A DNA stretch of 64,000 nucleotides from Daldinia sp. FL1419. Lineage: Eukaryota > Ascomycota > Sordariomycetes > Xylariales > Hypoxylaceae. Location: positions 1 through 64,000 of the forward strand of contig MU623393.1 in the NCBI GenBank assembly GCA_025201765.1. Reading direction: 5' to 3'. The position numbers and the translations under genes are program-made. Of the stretch, positions 1 to 12,500 are shown piece after piece. Below the pieces are notes generated by a model. It saw only the letters and a program-made list of their open reading frames with translations. It was not told where the DNA came from and searched no databases. Within the stretch, counting starts at the first letter, position 1, and each line of letters starts with the position of its first letter.

Positions 1-510
1 TTATAATATATAATATAAATATAAATTTAATATAAATAAAACAAATTTATAAAAGGGTGAATTATAAAGAATAATAATATTAATAACCTTTAATAAACAT
101 TATATACAAATAATTAAATTAATAATGATTTTTTAAGTAATTATTATAAAATATATTAATATTATAAATAAATGTAAAATATTAATAATAATATATAATA
201 ATTTATAATTATAAATGTAATAATATAATTTTAATATACCTAAATAAGAATATATGGTAATGAAGAAAGGTTAAATTAATAAAATAATTATAAATAAATA
301 ATTTGAGAATATTTTTTTAATTAAAATTTAACATCAATATCCCAATATTTATAAATTTTTAATATTTGATAATTATTTTATACACATTAATATTTATTTT
401 ATATTAAAAATATATAGGGTTAAAATAATATTATTTTATTTGTTAATGTATTTAAATAATAAAATATAATTATTTAATATGGGTATATTTTTACCATTAT
501 ATTGGATAAA

Positions 511-680
511 TAAGGTACTATTACATACAATAATAAAAGTAAGGATATTTATATTAATTTAATAAAAAATAATATGTAAAAGAATAAGTATATATTCTGA
601 CCATAGTTAGAATATATGATTTATATATAGGATTAAGGTGAGTTTTATACTATTATAATTATATAATTAATATTCTTATA
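511..680 (+). repeat. RIP-diverged repeat, copy A
   Basis: This copy aligns gap-free with 1870-2039 in the same orientation. Of 170 positions 26 differ, and every difference is C/T or G/A. Each copy carries some mutated positions where the other keeps C or G, so both were hit independently. Similarity seems to continue past 680 but needs gaps. Confidence 0.85.
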
Positions 681-1869
681 TTAATAATTTTTTCTTTTCT
701 TACAAAATCATATAATATTATTTTATATAAATACCAATTAGGTTATAATTTTAAAACATTTTAAAATATATTAAAATTAACTCTTTTTTATAATTTTCTT
801 TTTACTTTTTATTTAAATTAAATTAAATTAATAACCTTTTATATTTATATTCTAAATATAAAAGTAATTAAAAGAAAATTTAATTATTTTTATAAATCTT
901 ATTTAAAAAAGTAATGATTAATTATTTTAAAATATATAATAATTTTATATATAATCTTATTTAATAATTTTTTTTTGTAAGAGTTGTTATTCATTTATTC
1001 ATTTATTTAAATTAATTGATGGATATGGTTGGTATTGTTTATATTGTATAATTAGTATTAAAAATGTTTTAAGGGTTTTTTTAATAGGGTTGAAGGATTG
1101 TTAGAATTTGTTAAGGTGTTTGTGAAATTTATTAAATTACTTATTATATTTTTAGGTGCTGAACTGTTATTGTTTCCTCAAATACTAAACTACTATTATT
1201 TTTTTAGGTAATGGTAATAAACAAAATCTTTTGGTAGGAGGTGGGGTTAAAATTTTTAAATAAAACTTAAGGTTTATTTTGCTGGTGGGGTAAAATTGTA
1301 ATGTGATCTTGGTGTTTTTGTTGTTTTTTCTTAATATTTCTTGTGGTGTTGCAAATATAAGTAATAATATAAACATAAATGCATATTATAAACACAAATA
1401 TATAATAAATATATAAACAATTTAATTAATACAAATTCCCTTAAAACTATTTTATCAATAAAGGAAATTTTAATATTATTTACCTATACGTAATAAATAT
1501 AAATTTTGACCTATAAATTCAACATTAAAATTATTTTTACCTTCTAAAAATTTTAAATTAATATAAGGTATTTTAAAACCATATATTAAAACATAAAATT
1601 TTAGCTTAAAATTATATATTAAAATATAAAATCCTAAAATTATTTACCTTTTTTTATTAAGATTTAAATCTAATGCGAAATACAAATATTCCCAAAACCA
1701 TGCACAAAAACATAAAACCCTAAATTCAAAACCATACACTAGAACATAAAATCTTAAAGTCATCGTACTTACTACTAAACTTATCTCCTCCTTTTTAGGT
1801 ATCCTAATTGATCTATAATTAATTTATTACTATTAATTTGTTATTAATTATTAATTAATGTTAGATGGA

Positions 1870-2039
1870 TAAGGTATTATTATATATAATAATAAAAATA
1901 AAGATATTTATATCAATTCAATAAAAAATGGTATATAAAAAAATAAGTATGTATTTTGACCACGGTTAGAATACGTAATTTATATATAGGATTAAGGTGG
2001 GTTTTGTACTATTACAGTTATATGATTAATATTCCCACA
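1870..2039 (+). repeat. RIP-diverged repeat, copy B
   Basis: Direct-repeat partner of 511-680. It keeps more C and G than copy A in its second half (around 1966-2039) and fewer in its first third, so neither copy is simply the parent of the other. Confidence 0.85.
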
Positions 2040-3307
2040 TATTAAAAATTTACTTTCACTAAAAAAATATTATAAATAAAAGATATTAAATTATTATATT
2101 TATTTATAAATAACAAATATTAAAATTATATATAATAATTAATGAAAAGATATTTATATTATATAATATTCTTTTAGGTTGGAGAGAGTTAGAGTTGTGG
2201 TTGTTGGATGTTAGTAAGGTAGTTAATTTTAAATAATTTATTTATATGTCTTTTATATTATTAGTACCTATAAATATATTTTTTTATAAATTATTAAGAA
2301 GGTAATGGGAGATTTTTAGGAATAATTGAGAATTTAATAATTAATTTAAAAAATTTAAATAAAAAAGAAATCCCATTTTTTGCAATATTAGAGATTTTAT
2401 ATATAAAAATATTAAAACATTTTTTAATTTAATTTTAAAATTATAATTATAAATTTAAAAAAATTTATATTTAAAAGTTAAATTAAATAAAATAATATTT
2501 AATAAGTGTTAGCTTGTGTTATTAAAGTTAAATAAAATATTTTTAAATATTTTAGAAATTAAATCAATTTAATTTAAAAAGAAATTTAAACTACCACCAA
2601 TAAAATTTAATTTAAAATTAATAAATAAATATAATAAAAATAATATCTTATAATATAAACCTTAATTATAACATAATAAATAAATAATATTTATTAATTA
2701 ATTAAATTTTTTTTAAATTTTTTATTTATATTTAAAATTATATCTAATGTTTTATTTTAATTTAAATTATATTTTATAAAGTAGGTATATTTTATAAATG
2801 GGTTTTATTGGTTAATCCATCCCCCAATTAAAAATGGAAAAAACAGAAAACTACCCAATTACATTTTTTTAAATATTAAAAATAATAAAATCAACTTATC
2901 AATACCAACACCACCATTTATACCACCACCACAATCATATACAATACCCTTAACGCCAGCATTTATAACAATAAAGCCTAATTAATCTAATTAATTAAAT
3001 ATATATAATTAAAATTTATATTATTATAATAATTAAATAAATATATAGTTAAAAAGAATGGTTAAAAGGTTATTTAAAAATATAACCAAGCAAAATTCTA
3101 ATTTAATTAGGAGTTAGATTAATTAAATTCCTTACAAATTAAATATATTATGGTTGGGCTACCAAATCACGTGGAAGGTGGATTGGTTGTGGATTTATAA
3201 GGATTTGGCTGTGGATTTAAAATCACTGTAAATAGCTTCACCCCCAAATATCTTGGCGTGTAGATTTACATAGTCATCAGGTTTCCCAAATACCAAATCA
3301 TAACGCT

Positions 3308-4580
3308 TTAATCTGCAATTCGAACCCAAGCGCCATTTCTTAGCTCATGTCGAGTAAGTTCAATTTCGTCAATAACGTGGACCCCGGGTCCACTGATGAT
3401 ACCGGCTCCTGTGACTGATATGTTGGCACTATGAGGCAGGGATGATACATGGCCTTTGCTAACGGCTCCGGATTGCTGAGAACTTTTCATCGTAGTGCCT
3501 GACACGTATCGTCGGTAAAGCGGGCCGTATGTAGGAATCGAGGCAGCTAAGATTCCGACTAGGAGCTCAGTAGCAGATACGAATCCAGGTGGGACGTTAT
3601 CCCCTAAAAAAAAAATAAAAAAAAATATTAGATTCATGATGCGTTTGATACTGGTTGGTTTGGACTTACAGCTAACGTCTGAGGTCGAGCTGACGACGAG
3701 GCTATACGCCAATCTAATAATGCTAACGATGCAAGCACTGTGAGAAATGTTAGGATAACTATATCAGATGAGGATTCCAGGCAGATCTTACCTGCTACCC
3801 GTAGCAAAAGTAAAAACTAGCTGGGTCCTTTTTTGTTTCGAGACCTGGAGTCGCAGGATCATAGGAACGGGCAATGCAAGAATAACGAAGTCGGTTATAA
3901 CGTTGATTACTCCAGCAATAAGCACCAGTAACCCGTAATTGATGCAAAATCCGCCCGGAATAGACGTGTCCCAAGCAAACTCGATTGGCGTACATTGGAC
4001 TATCGATACGACAACCGATGAGATGAACCAAGCAGCGACGAATGCTGCCACTATCCATAAGTAAACCTGGAAGCGCTTCGAAGAAAATATCGCGCCGTAG
4101 AAGCTCAGGATGCTAAACTTGATGAAGCCTATGGAGAAATAGTAAAAGACTTCGAGAATGATACCCCACTAGATCGGAATTAGTTGAACTGCAGGTTAAG
4201 CATTTACTTTGCGACTTACGATTCGGAGATTCCTGACATCCGTAACGAAGATGACATGTTTCCCCAGCCCATATACCGCGGATAGCGAAAAGCTCACAAG
4301 TGCGGCAATATAACAAATCTTTAATAGCGTACGGGGTTAGTTTATCAACACTTCTCGATCGCCATTAAGATATACATACCCATGCTACCAGCATCAACCA
4401 GTCACTTGTGTTTAATATTATACGGCCATGGGCGACGCGCCGTGCCCAAACTCGGACGATGAGGACGAAAATGGAGGCGACTCCAGTGACGATACTGCAG
4501 GCGTATACGTTGGGCACAAGAGTGTCATCTTTGTGCGCCAGCATATATGATATCTCTTCCTGCGTTAATGGTTTCGCCAT
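3308..4580 (-). CDS. PTH11-like rhodopsin-domain membrane protein
   Basis: Five exons give 346 residues: 4580-4380, 4318-4220, 4168-3792, 3737-3670 and 3603-3308. All junctions are GT-AG and keep frame. The product has about seven hydrophobic segments and the hallmarks of the fungal rhodopsin-domain family: an N-terminal helix followed by VRVWARR, a DWLML segment, the QCTPIEFAWD cysteine region after the fifth helix, and NVITDFVILALPVPMI in the sixth. The tail after the last helix is hydrophilic and rich in Ser and Gly. Family members sit in the plasma membrane; PTH11 acts as a surface-sensing receptor, but most paralogues have no known ligand, so function here is inferred only at family level. 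The gene lies between the RIP-like block and an AT-rich patch, yet its reading frame is intact. The last intron (3604-3669) has a nearly pure T tract before its acceptor. Confidence 0.85.
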
Positions 4581-6544
4581 GTCGAAGGCAAAGGCGTACT
4601 GGACGGCCTTAAGTCTGGTTGATGACGACGTTGGAGTAAGACGACTTCCTCATAATAAATAAATTATAATAAATCGCTTAGGAGCCGATGGGTTACAAAG
4701 GAAGGTTTCTCGAAAAGAATAATGAGAGCCAGTGAAGTCAGCTTATGGCTGGCTGAGCGACATAATAGGATGGTATCATATAGAGCCAGGTTTCATGCCG
4801 CAAGGTAAGGTAGGATTATACATTCAAGGTATATAAGTGAAAAGCTTATTGAATAAGGTGGATTAACGGCGTAACGGTTTCTACCTCCTAGTCTGAGCCC
4901 TGCTGGGATAACTTTATTTTAGCGAGCTTAGACTAGAAATTTTTGACTAGCCACTACAGTTACCACTCAATCTGATCTGTGTAGATGTATTTGTGGGGTT
5001 GTGTACGTTGTTGCAAAAATTTTAGTTTAAGGTATGAATATAGGTTTTTGAGGTTGCTTTTTGAAATAACTTATAAAATAATTTTTATTTTTTATGAAAA
5101 TAATTAACAATTAAATAATAAAAATAGATATTTTTAATTTGTAAACGCTTGGAGGTAGTAATAATTAATATAAAACCTTGTATTTATATTTTATATAATA
5201 TAATATAAGAATAAAAATATCATACATAATTAAGAATTTTAGGTTGTTCTTTAATATATTACCTTTATTAAATAACAATGAAATAACGAAAGGTTCTATT
5301 CATTTCGTACAAACTATAAGGGTTAGTAATAGGTGTTCTAAAACCCGTTAATATTTTTCTTAATTTTTTTATTGTAGTGTTAATGTATTATTGGATTTGG
5401 GGAATAAAAATTGCGTATTTTATTTTCTAAGTTTATATGATATTTAACAATAATATAACTAACAATACTTCAATTAATCCCAAACTTCATTAATAATTTA
5501 AAAGCAATTTTTTCTAACCTTGAGCATGTTCGTTAGTCTCGAGCACGTTCGCTAACCTCAAGTACGTTTATATTACTATTTAAAAGCTTAGTTTTTTGCT
5601 TAATTCTTAATGTTATTTAAGTTAATAAACAAATTGTAATGCATAACTGCAAACTTAAGGTATACCTCTTAAGCTTAAAATTGATACTGCGTTTAGATTG
5701 AATTCACCTAAAATTTAAACACATAATTCGTGTTAGAAAATAACTAGGTTAAGGATAAATACGAACAATTCAATTAAAGATTAGGGTTTAGGGTTCCTGG
5801 AATACGTTAGTAAACAATTTAAAAACATTAATTGTACCTTACAAGTTAAAGAAACAGTAAATCAACTTATTGATAACTATATTTTAATACTTTTAATACT
5901 TTTAATATTTTTAATATTTTTAATATAATTTATTACATACAAACAAGCACACTCCTACCTTAGATTAGGAGACGGTTTTTGGTAAGAGGGATATGTTAGG
6001 GGTTTGATTGGTTAAAAAGTGTTGTGGCACAAAAGATACAAAAACCGTCCTCCTAGTCTAAGCCCCACTAAGATAAGGATAACTTAAACCCCATAATATC
6101 TATCTATATTTATTACATTTTTATTACTTATTATAATTGTTGTTGGAGTGGGTTAAAAAAAACAAAAAAACAAAAAAGCTAAATAAGGTAATTCCTACTT
6201 ATAATACCTGCTAGTGCATATAACTTACCTGTCACATCGGGTTACTTAACAACCTAAGAGACTTATTACCTGCTAATCCAACAATAGCATATAACATCCC
6301 TAGTTCTGTATTCCCTTATTTTAATCCTTGATCTTACCCGCAACTTTTTTTTTTGTTCGATCTATTTTGTAAATTATTGTTGTGGAATCGGTGGTTAGGA
6401 CGTGAAGAGAATCATTGCTTCATCTTATTTAAGGACATTTTCATCCTTCATCCCCCCCATCCAACATCCTACCTTAAGTACCCATATATCTTATCTACCT
6501 ATTACCAGGGATACTTATCACTTATGAAGTCGCAAAAGTTCATC
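4581..6544. other. Intergenic, AT-rich patch with inverted repeats
   Basis: No gene was recognised here. From about 5030 to 5940 the DNA is AT-rich and looks like RIP-mutated repeat remains. A 23/24-base inverted repeat occurs at 5959-5981 and 6039-6062, and a related stretch occurs at 4884-4917. A telomere-like TTAGGGTTTAGGG lies near 5784 but is isolated. The segment after 6100 should hold the promoter of the GMC oxidoreductase gene. Confidence 0.6.
5959..6062. repeat. Inverted repeat (possible transposon terminus)
   Basis: The left arm 5959-5981 and right arm 6039-6062 are reverse complements except for one extra C and one A/G difference, with 57 bases between. The core CTCCTARTCTRAG recurs in direct orientation to the right arm at 4887-4896. 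The repeats could be terminal inverted repeats of a RIP-mutated DNA transposon or of a small non-autonomous element. No clean target-site duplication was found. Confidence 0.6.
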
Positions 6545-8498
6545 ATGGGTTTATACACTCAGCTTCCCGAAAATATCAAAGAGGTGGATGTGATCGTTGC
6601 TGGAGGTATGATGAGGCTATTCACCCTTGGCAGCGAGACCCCAGACTAATTGAATAATGTAGGCGGTACTGCTGGCTGTATCATTGCATCTAGACTTTCA
6701 GATGCGGACCCAAATCTAAGTGTTTTAGTGATCGAAGGGGGCCCAAACAACTACAATGAGCCTCTTATTGTGCACCCTGCTTTTTTCTTTAGTAACTTAG
6801 CACCTGGTACCAAAACAATCGCATTCAAAGTGGGCAATAAGTCCGAGCACATCGCAAACCGAGAACTTGTTGTCCCTACCGCCAACGTCCTTGGTGGGGG
6901 TTCTTCTGTGAACTTCTCTCTATACAGCCGAGCTCAGCGAACCGATCTCGACTCCTGGCAAACCCCGGGATGGTCTGCAGACGAACTATTGCCATACATG
7001 AAAAAGGTATATTTAGTTTAACCCACTATTTTCTATATACTAAACGTTTCAGATCGAAACGTATCAAGGCACAGATCCAAAAGATATTCACGGGACCGAT
7101 GGACCAATCATCGTTTCCAGTGGCTCATATCGTGCTACCCGAATCGAAGATGACTTCCTCAATGCTCTCAAGGCAGTGGGATACCCTGAAGTCGAGGACA
7201 TCAACGACCTCGATAGCTGCAACGGTGCGCAGCGCGCCCTGCGTTACGTAGCTCCTGACGGTATGAGACAAGATGTCGCTCACTCATACCTGCACCCCAG
7301 ACTTCAGGATGGCAAGCACCCAAACCTACATGTACTTGTTGAATCTAGAGTTGTAAGACTCGTGCTCGAGAACGGCCGCGCCGTCGGCGTCGTCTACAGA
7401 CCCAACTCTGCATCATCTGCTGCCGAGGATCGTACTATTAAAGCTAACAAGAAGGTCGTCGTTTCGGCCGGAGCTTTTGGAACCCCAGCCATCCTAGAAA
7501 GGTCTGGCATCGGCAACCCCGACATATTAAAGAAGGCTGGCGTACAACCCGTCGTGGACCTTCCCGGTGTTGGCCATGGGTACGAAGACCACCACATTAT
7601 CGGATATCCGTATCGGTCGAGTTTGAACCCGGACGAATCCCACGACGCGATCAACGGTGGTCGGTTTAACATGGAAGACCCCGAAACCCGTAAGATCCTA
7701 GGCTGGAACGCTGCGGATATCACTTGCAAACTTCGGCCGACGGAGAGCGATGTCGCTGCTTTGGGTCCCGAGTTCCAGGAGGTATGGGAGAAGGAGTGGA
7801 AGCACAACGCGAACAAACCTATGGCGGTCATGGCAGCGTACAATGCGTAAGTCGCAAAAATCATTTAGATAATTATTTCTATGGCTCTAACAATGGCTAG
7901 CTTCCCCGGAGTACCCATCGGTCTTCCGGTCGCGCAGTACTTCGGCCACAACATATTCACACCGTACCCCTTCTCCCGGGGCCACGTACACATCACCGGC
8001 CCCGACCTAGATGACAAGATCGACTTCGAATCCGGCTTCTTTGGAGATGCCGGCGGCAACGACATTAAGAAATGTAGGTGGGCGTATAAGGTACAGCGCG
8101 AGATCGCGCGCCGCCGATCCGTATACCGGGGTGAAGTACCCCGAGGCCACCCACCGTTCGCGCCCGGGTCTAAAGCAGCGTGCATCGAGACGGAGGGGCC
8201 CCTCCCACCAACCATTTCTAATATCGAGTATACGCCGGAAGACGACGCCGTCATCGACCAATTCTTACGTGAGAATGTGCAGACGACGTGGCACTCGCTC
8301 GGTACGTGCAAGATGGGCAAACGCGAAAACTTGGGCGTTGCGGATGCGAATCTAAACGTGTATGGAGTTGATGCGCTCAAAATCGCCGATCTAAGTATTA
8401 TGCCTCGAAACATTGGTGCTCACGCTGCGAACATGGCCATGGTGATCGGCGAGAAGGCCGCGGATATCATTGCCCACGAGCTGGGACTCGCGCACTAA
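6545..8498 (+). CDS. GMC oxidoreductase, alcohol oxidase-like
   Basis: Four exons (6545-6605, 6663-7006, 7053-7846, 7901-8498) give 598 residues. The first intron interrupts the dinucleotide-binding motif; once removed it reads VDVIVAGGGTAGCIIASRL, a Rossmann signature for FAD. The NVLGGGSSVNFSLYSRA segment is the first GMC signature. The catalytic pair is His531 (WHSLGTCKMG) and His574 (NIGAHAANMAM), 43 residues apart as in glucose oxidase. Overall it resembles fungal alcohol (methanol) oxidases, which oxidise a primary alcohol to the aldehyde and release H2O2, but those usually have Asn at the second position. The substrate is therefore open: a small alcohol, an aryl alcohol or a pathway intermediate. 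No signal peptide is apparent. An in-frame ATG at 6524 would add seven residues. It converges on the NRPS-like reductase gene, whose aldehyde chemistry makes a shared pathway possible. Confidence 0.88.
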
Positions 8499-9558
8499 GC
8501 AACACCAGCGAAGCAAAAGGGGCAATTTTGTAATATGCGTTTATGTAGATAGTTGCTCTTAATCGGCATTTGCGTAACGAATGAGCCGTAACAAGTACCC
8601 TTCTGTCCTGATTCTAGTTGTGCGATACTTTCATTTAAAAATCGGATATTAAAATCCCATTGCGACTTTGTGTGTTGCTTTGCATGTCTGGGCTAACCAC
8701 CCCGACGCCCTGCCGGGGGCGAATGCGATGAAACTCCAACAGAGACTCCCGGGCTTCTGGAAGTTCGAGGAGATTTGGATAAACCGACCTGATGTAGGAT
8801 TAGGGGGTTCTACGACATATGTTCGGTACCTCTAGTAGGAGATAGAAAGATGTTCCTCTCTTAGGCTCTCATAGTTCTTGGACGAGCATGTAAGTGAGAT
8901 TGTATCCAACTCCGATAATATGCTTATATACAATTCTTACTTGCTTCTCTACGATCACATCTCGTCCACGGCGGAGTACCGGAGTAGCGGTGTGCCAGCC
9001 ATTATTTGATCAAAATGTCTCGACTCCTCCTCCTCCTCCTCCGAACATCTTATACAACACTAACAGAGATATATACACGAATACATAACACCCCTTCTGT
9101 CTCTAGAAAATTGCGCCGTTGCATTGTACCGCTTAACCCGATACACCCCCCGCAGCTGCGCCAACCAATGGCGTTTCCGGAGTGGGAAGCTGGAAGTTCG
9201 GGCTTAGGTGAGTGTGGTGTTGTATTGAAGGATTCAATAATACCATGTTAGATGCGTGGTGCGTATGGTCATGTTATTATGCAGCCTCAAACCAACCAAT
9301 CCTTTCCAGAATATTCAACACCGCATGTGTCCGCCGAGAGATAATGTAAGAGATAGTTGCCAGAAAGAATAACAATAAATCGGCTTAAGGCGCATTTTAT
9401 TTGAAAATTTACCTCCCCTACAATCTATCACTTACATATCCTCACACCCCCACATTCTCATATTTTATAGGTATTTCATATTTTCGTACGGCATCGCGGC
9501 AGCCGATAAATCCTACGTATGTACACGTACGCGTCTGTGCGTTGCGGAAGGCAAGCAA
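8499..9558. other. Convergent intergenic region
   Basis: This is the space between the 3' ends of the GMC gene (+) and the NRPS-like gene (-). Only short, unconvincing frames are present. It should contain both 3' UTRs. No terminator-like hairpin stands out. Confidence 0.5.
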
Positions 9559-12500
9559 TTAGGAATCTTTATGCCATAGATGAACCCACTTCTCCATGTC
9601 CTGACGATTGATGCTGACGGTCTGCTGTAATACGGCACTTACTGAGACGGCATTTCCCATTGCGAAACGTGGGAACACTTTCTCCGCAAGCTGTTCTTCG
9701 TAGAAATCAAGCAGTTTCAATGCCGGATTAACGGCATCCGGGTCTTGTCCAGCTTGTTGGGCATCAAGGTTGTTGGCGGATTCGCGGAGTCTTTTGAGCC
9801 ACTCTTCGCGGGGAACGACGGTGAGAGGAGTATTGCTGACGCTCTTATCTTTGCTTGGCCCTAGTTTTAAGTCCTTAGAAACCTCTAGAATAGCAGGCAG
9901 TAGGTTGGCCCAGTTTGTCTGCTTTGGGTTCATAAGATGATAGACTTGAGGATGAGTTGGTTGCCCGCGGCTTGAAGTGGCCCCCCTAAGTAGAATCTCG
10001 ACTATCACGTCCGCAAGTATATCGACTGGGATCCAATCTACGTCATTGGTGCTTGTACCGTACGCGCCTAGTGAATCAGGGATAACACCTAGGCGAATAG
10101 AGCCAACGATGAGGCGAGGAATCCACTCCTTGGGGTTCCATCGACCCGGGCTACGAATTGCGCCGCACACTTGGCCAATACGTGCCACCATAATGGGGAT
10201 ATGCAACTTTTCGGTGGCATAGCTCAACGTGCGCTCCGCTACGTACTTGCTCTCAGCGTAGCCGGCCGCAGCTGGGACTGATACGTCGTTAAAGATTTCT
10301 TCGGGAACCGGCTTGCGAGAGCCAATAGCTAGATTCATAACGGCACTGATAGAGGACAAGAATAGGATTGCTGGACGATGAGTACTTTGAACGGAGAATT
10401 TGCACAAGTTCTCGATACCTCTGAGATGCTTGGCGAACGCTGGCAGTGGAAGGTTAAAATCGACGGACCAGGCGTTGTGGATAACGAGCGTGGCGGAGGA
10501 AGACAGCGTTTTGAAGAGCTCCGGTTCGAGGTTGAATGCTTCACGAGATAGGTCCGCTTCAATAAAATGAACCTTCTCCGGGAACGTTGTCGGCAATTGA
10601 GGATCAACCTGTGTGTTGTTAATGCGCTGCCTCGTAGCAGAGTCGGAGCCGCGGTTCAGACAGTATATAGTAGCGATATTCCCATTCTCGATGAGTGCCC
10701 GTAGAATATAGGCTCCTATAGATCCTGTCGTTCCCGTCACAATGCAGACGTGAGATGTCGCATCATCTCGCTCCCCACCTACCGCCGTCTGGGATTGTGT
10801 ATTAGCCAATTGGTCAATGCGATGCGTGAACAGTGCTAAAGTTTCTTCGAGGTCGGATTTGCGCTTGTTTTGCTCATTCGATTTCTCGCCATGTCCTTTG
10901 GCTATTTCCTGAATTGCTTTAACTAGCCCGACAAGCGTAGGATTCGAATAAATCGTGATAGGCTTCAAGTTTTCGACTCCAGTTTTTGACCTAAGATTTC
11001 GGCACAGCCGCAATATTTGGAGGGAATCAATCCCACGGGCCAGAAGATTGTCGTCTGTTCCCACACCTTGGAGCGTTGTCGATTCTTCACAGGATGCTTT
11101 AACCACAGCAAGTACGGCTTCAAAGTCATCGAGGTTGATTCGACTCTCCGTGTTTGCCAACACCTCACCGTCAGTGGATTCAACTGCTTCATAAAGATTG
11201 TTGATTTCTTCGGTGTAGAGGTCGAGCGTAACCTTTTTCATTACAGTGCCCTTAGGTGTCCGTAGAAACGGCTTTTCCGGTTTCGAGAATAAGACGTGAG
11301 ATGATGCTATTCTGGCATGCGTCGGTGCCTCCTGGTTCGCTTGTTCTATGGTTGGCCAAAGCCTCTTGATCCAGTCCTTTGTATCTTGATGCGATAGCGC
11401 GCTTTTGTCTTTGAGTTCTATAAGGACCCCAGCCTCGAACCGTTGGTTCCCGAATACCACCGCCCCTTCAATGTCTAGGTGCTTGCTGAGGTGATTCTCA
11501 AATGAAATGGGGTTTGTCTTTTCGCCGTTGAGGAAGACGATAATATCATCTGCCCGCGATGCGTGCGCCCACATATCAGACCTCGTGGGGTGTCGCTTGA
11601 ACAAATCACCAGTATGGAACTTCTCCAAGTCCGGGAATCTATCAAACACCGGCTGATACAGCTGAGTCGATTCTGATTTCTCCAGAACAAGTTCGAAGGT
11701 ATCCTCAGTTTGTTGTTCAAGTATAGCATTGACTTTAGGATGAAATGCCATATATTCCCAATCGTTCGCGGTATCAAGCCCATCTGGGTATATAAGTGGT
11801 AGCCCCGCGGTTTCGCTGGATCCCAAGAAAGTCACCAGCCGAATCTTTTTGGCAATGATGTCTCCTAGGACCTTTGGGAGAGCCCCGCCAGCAAATACAA
11901 TCATCTTGAGCCGTGAGGCAATTTGATCTAGCATCGCCTCATCCTTGGCAAGCGCCTCTAAAGTAAACGGTGCTGTCATTGTCCAGTCGGCCTCCACATT
12001 GCGTGAGATGGCTAAGAGACTTTCGATGGAAGGGGGACCTAGCCACGATGGCAATATCACGACGCAGCGGTTGTATATCGCATTGATAATTCCAAGCTGA
12101 ACACCGGCGGGGTGGAAAAGAGGAAGTATAAGTATATGGCTGTTATGGCCCAGGTAAGACTGCAATAGCGTGTAGCCACTCGGAGGAGGGAGTGAGAAGG
12201 TCCTAGCTATTCGTAAAACAAATTCATGTGTGTATACGCAAGGCTTGGGAAGTCCTGTCGTGCCAGAAGTATGACAGACGAACGATCCATCTCTCTTAGC
12301 CTTCTCCAGGGTCTTTTGGTAGAGATACGGTTCATGATCGTGATTGAGAAGATGCTCCATTTCTTCTATCTTCAATAGCCGCATATCCCTCTTCTGTAGA
12401 ACTTCCTGTACAGAAAGGGGGACCGGTCCGGCTACGATGATCTCGGCGCATTCTAGCTTCTCTAGCAAAGACAAATGAGCCGCAACAGTATTACGAGGGC

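Larger units (their letters stand above)
1..3170. repeat. AT-rich, RIP-like non-coding block
   Basis: The sequence is overwhelmingly A and T, with almost no CpG and no open frame that resembles a protein. Two parts of it (511-680 and 1870-2039) align over 170 bases without a gap and differ at 26 positions, all of them transitions. That pattern is expected from repeat-induced point mutation of a duplicated element. The block ends abruptly near 3170, where composition returns to normal shortly before the first gene. It is probably the remains of transposable elements, perhaps part of a larger AT-rich isochore extending left of the window. No transposase or reverse transcriptase motif survives that I can read. 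Confidence 0.8.

Noticed and set aside
5783..5797. Telomere-like TTAGGG repeat
   Set aside because: Only two imperfect units, isolated inside an AT-rich patch; not a telomere.
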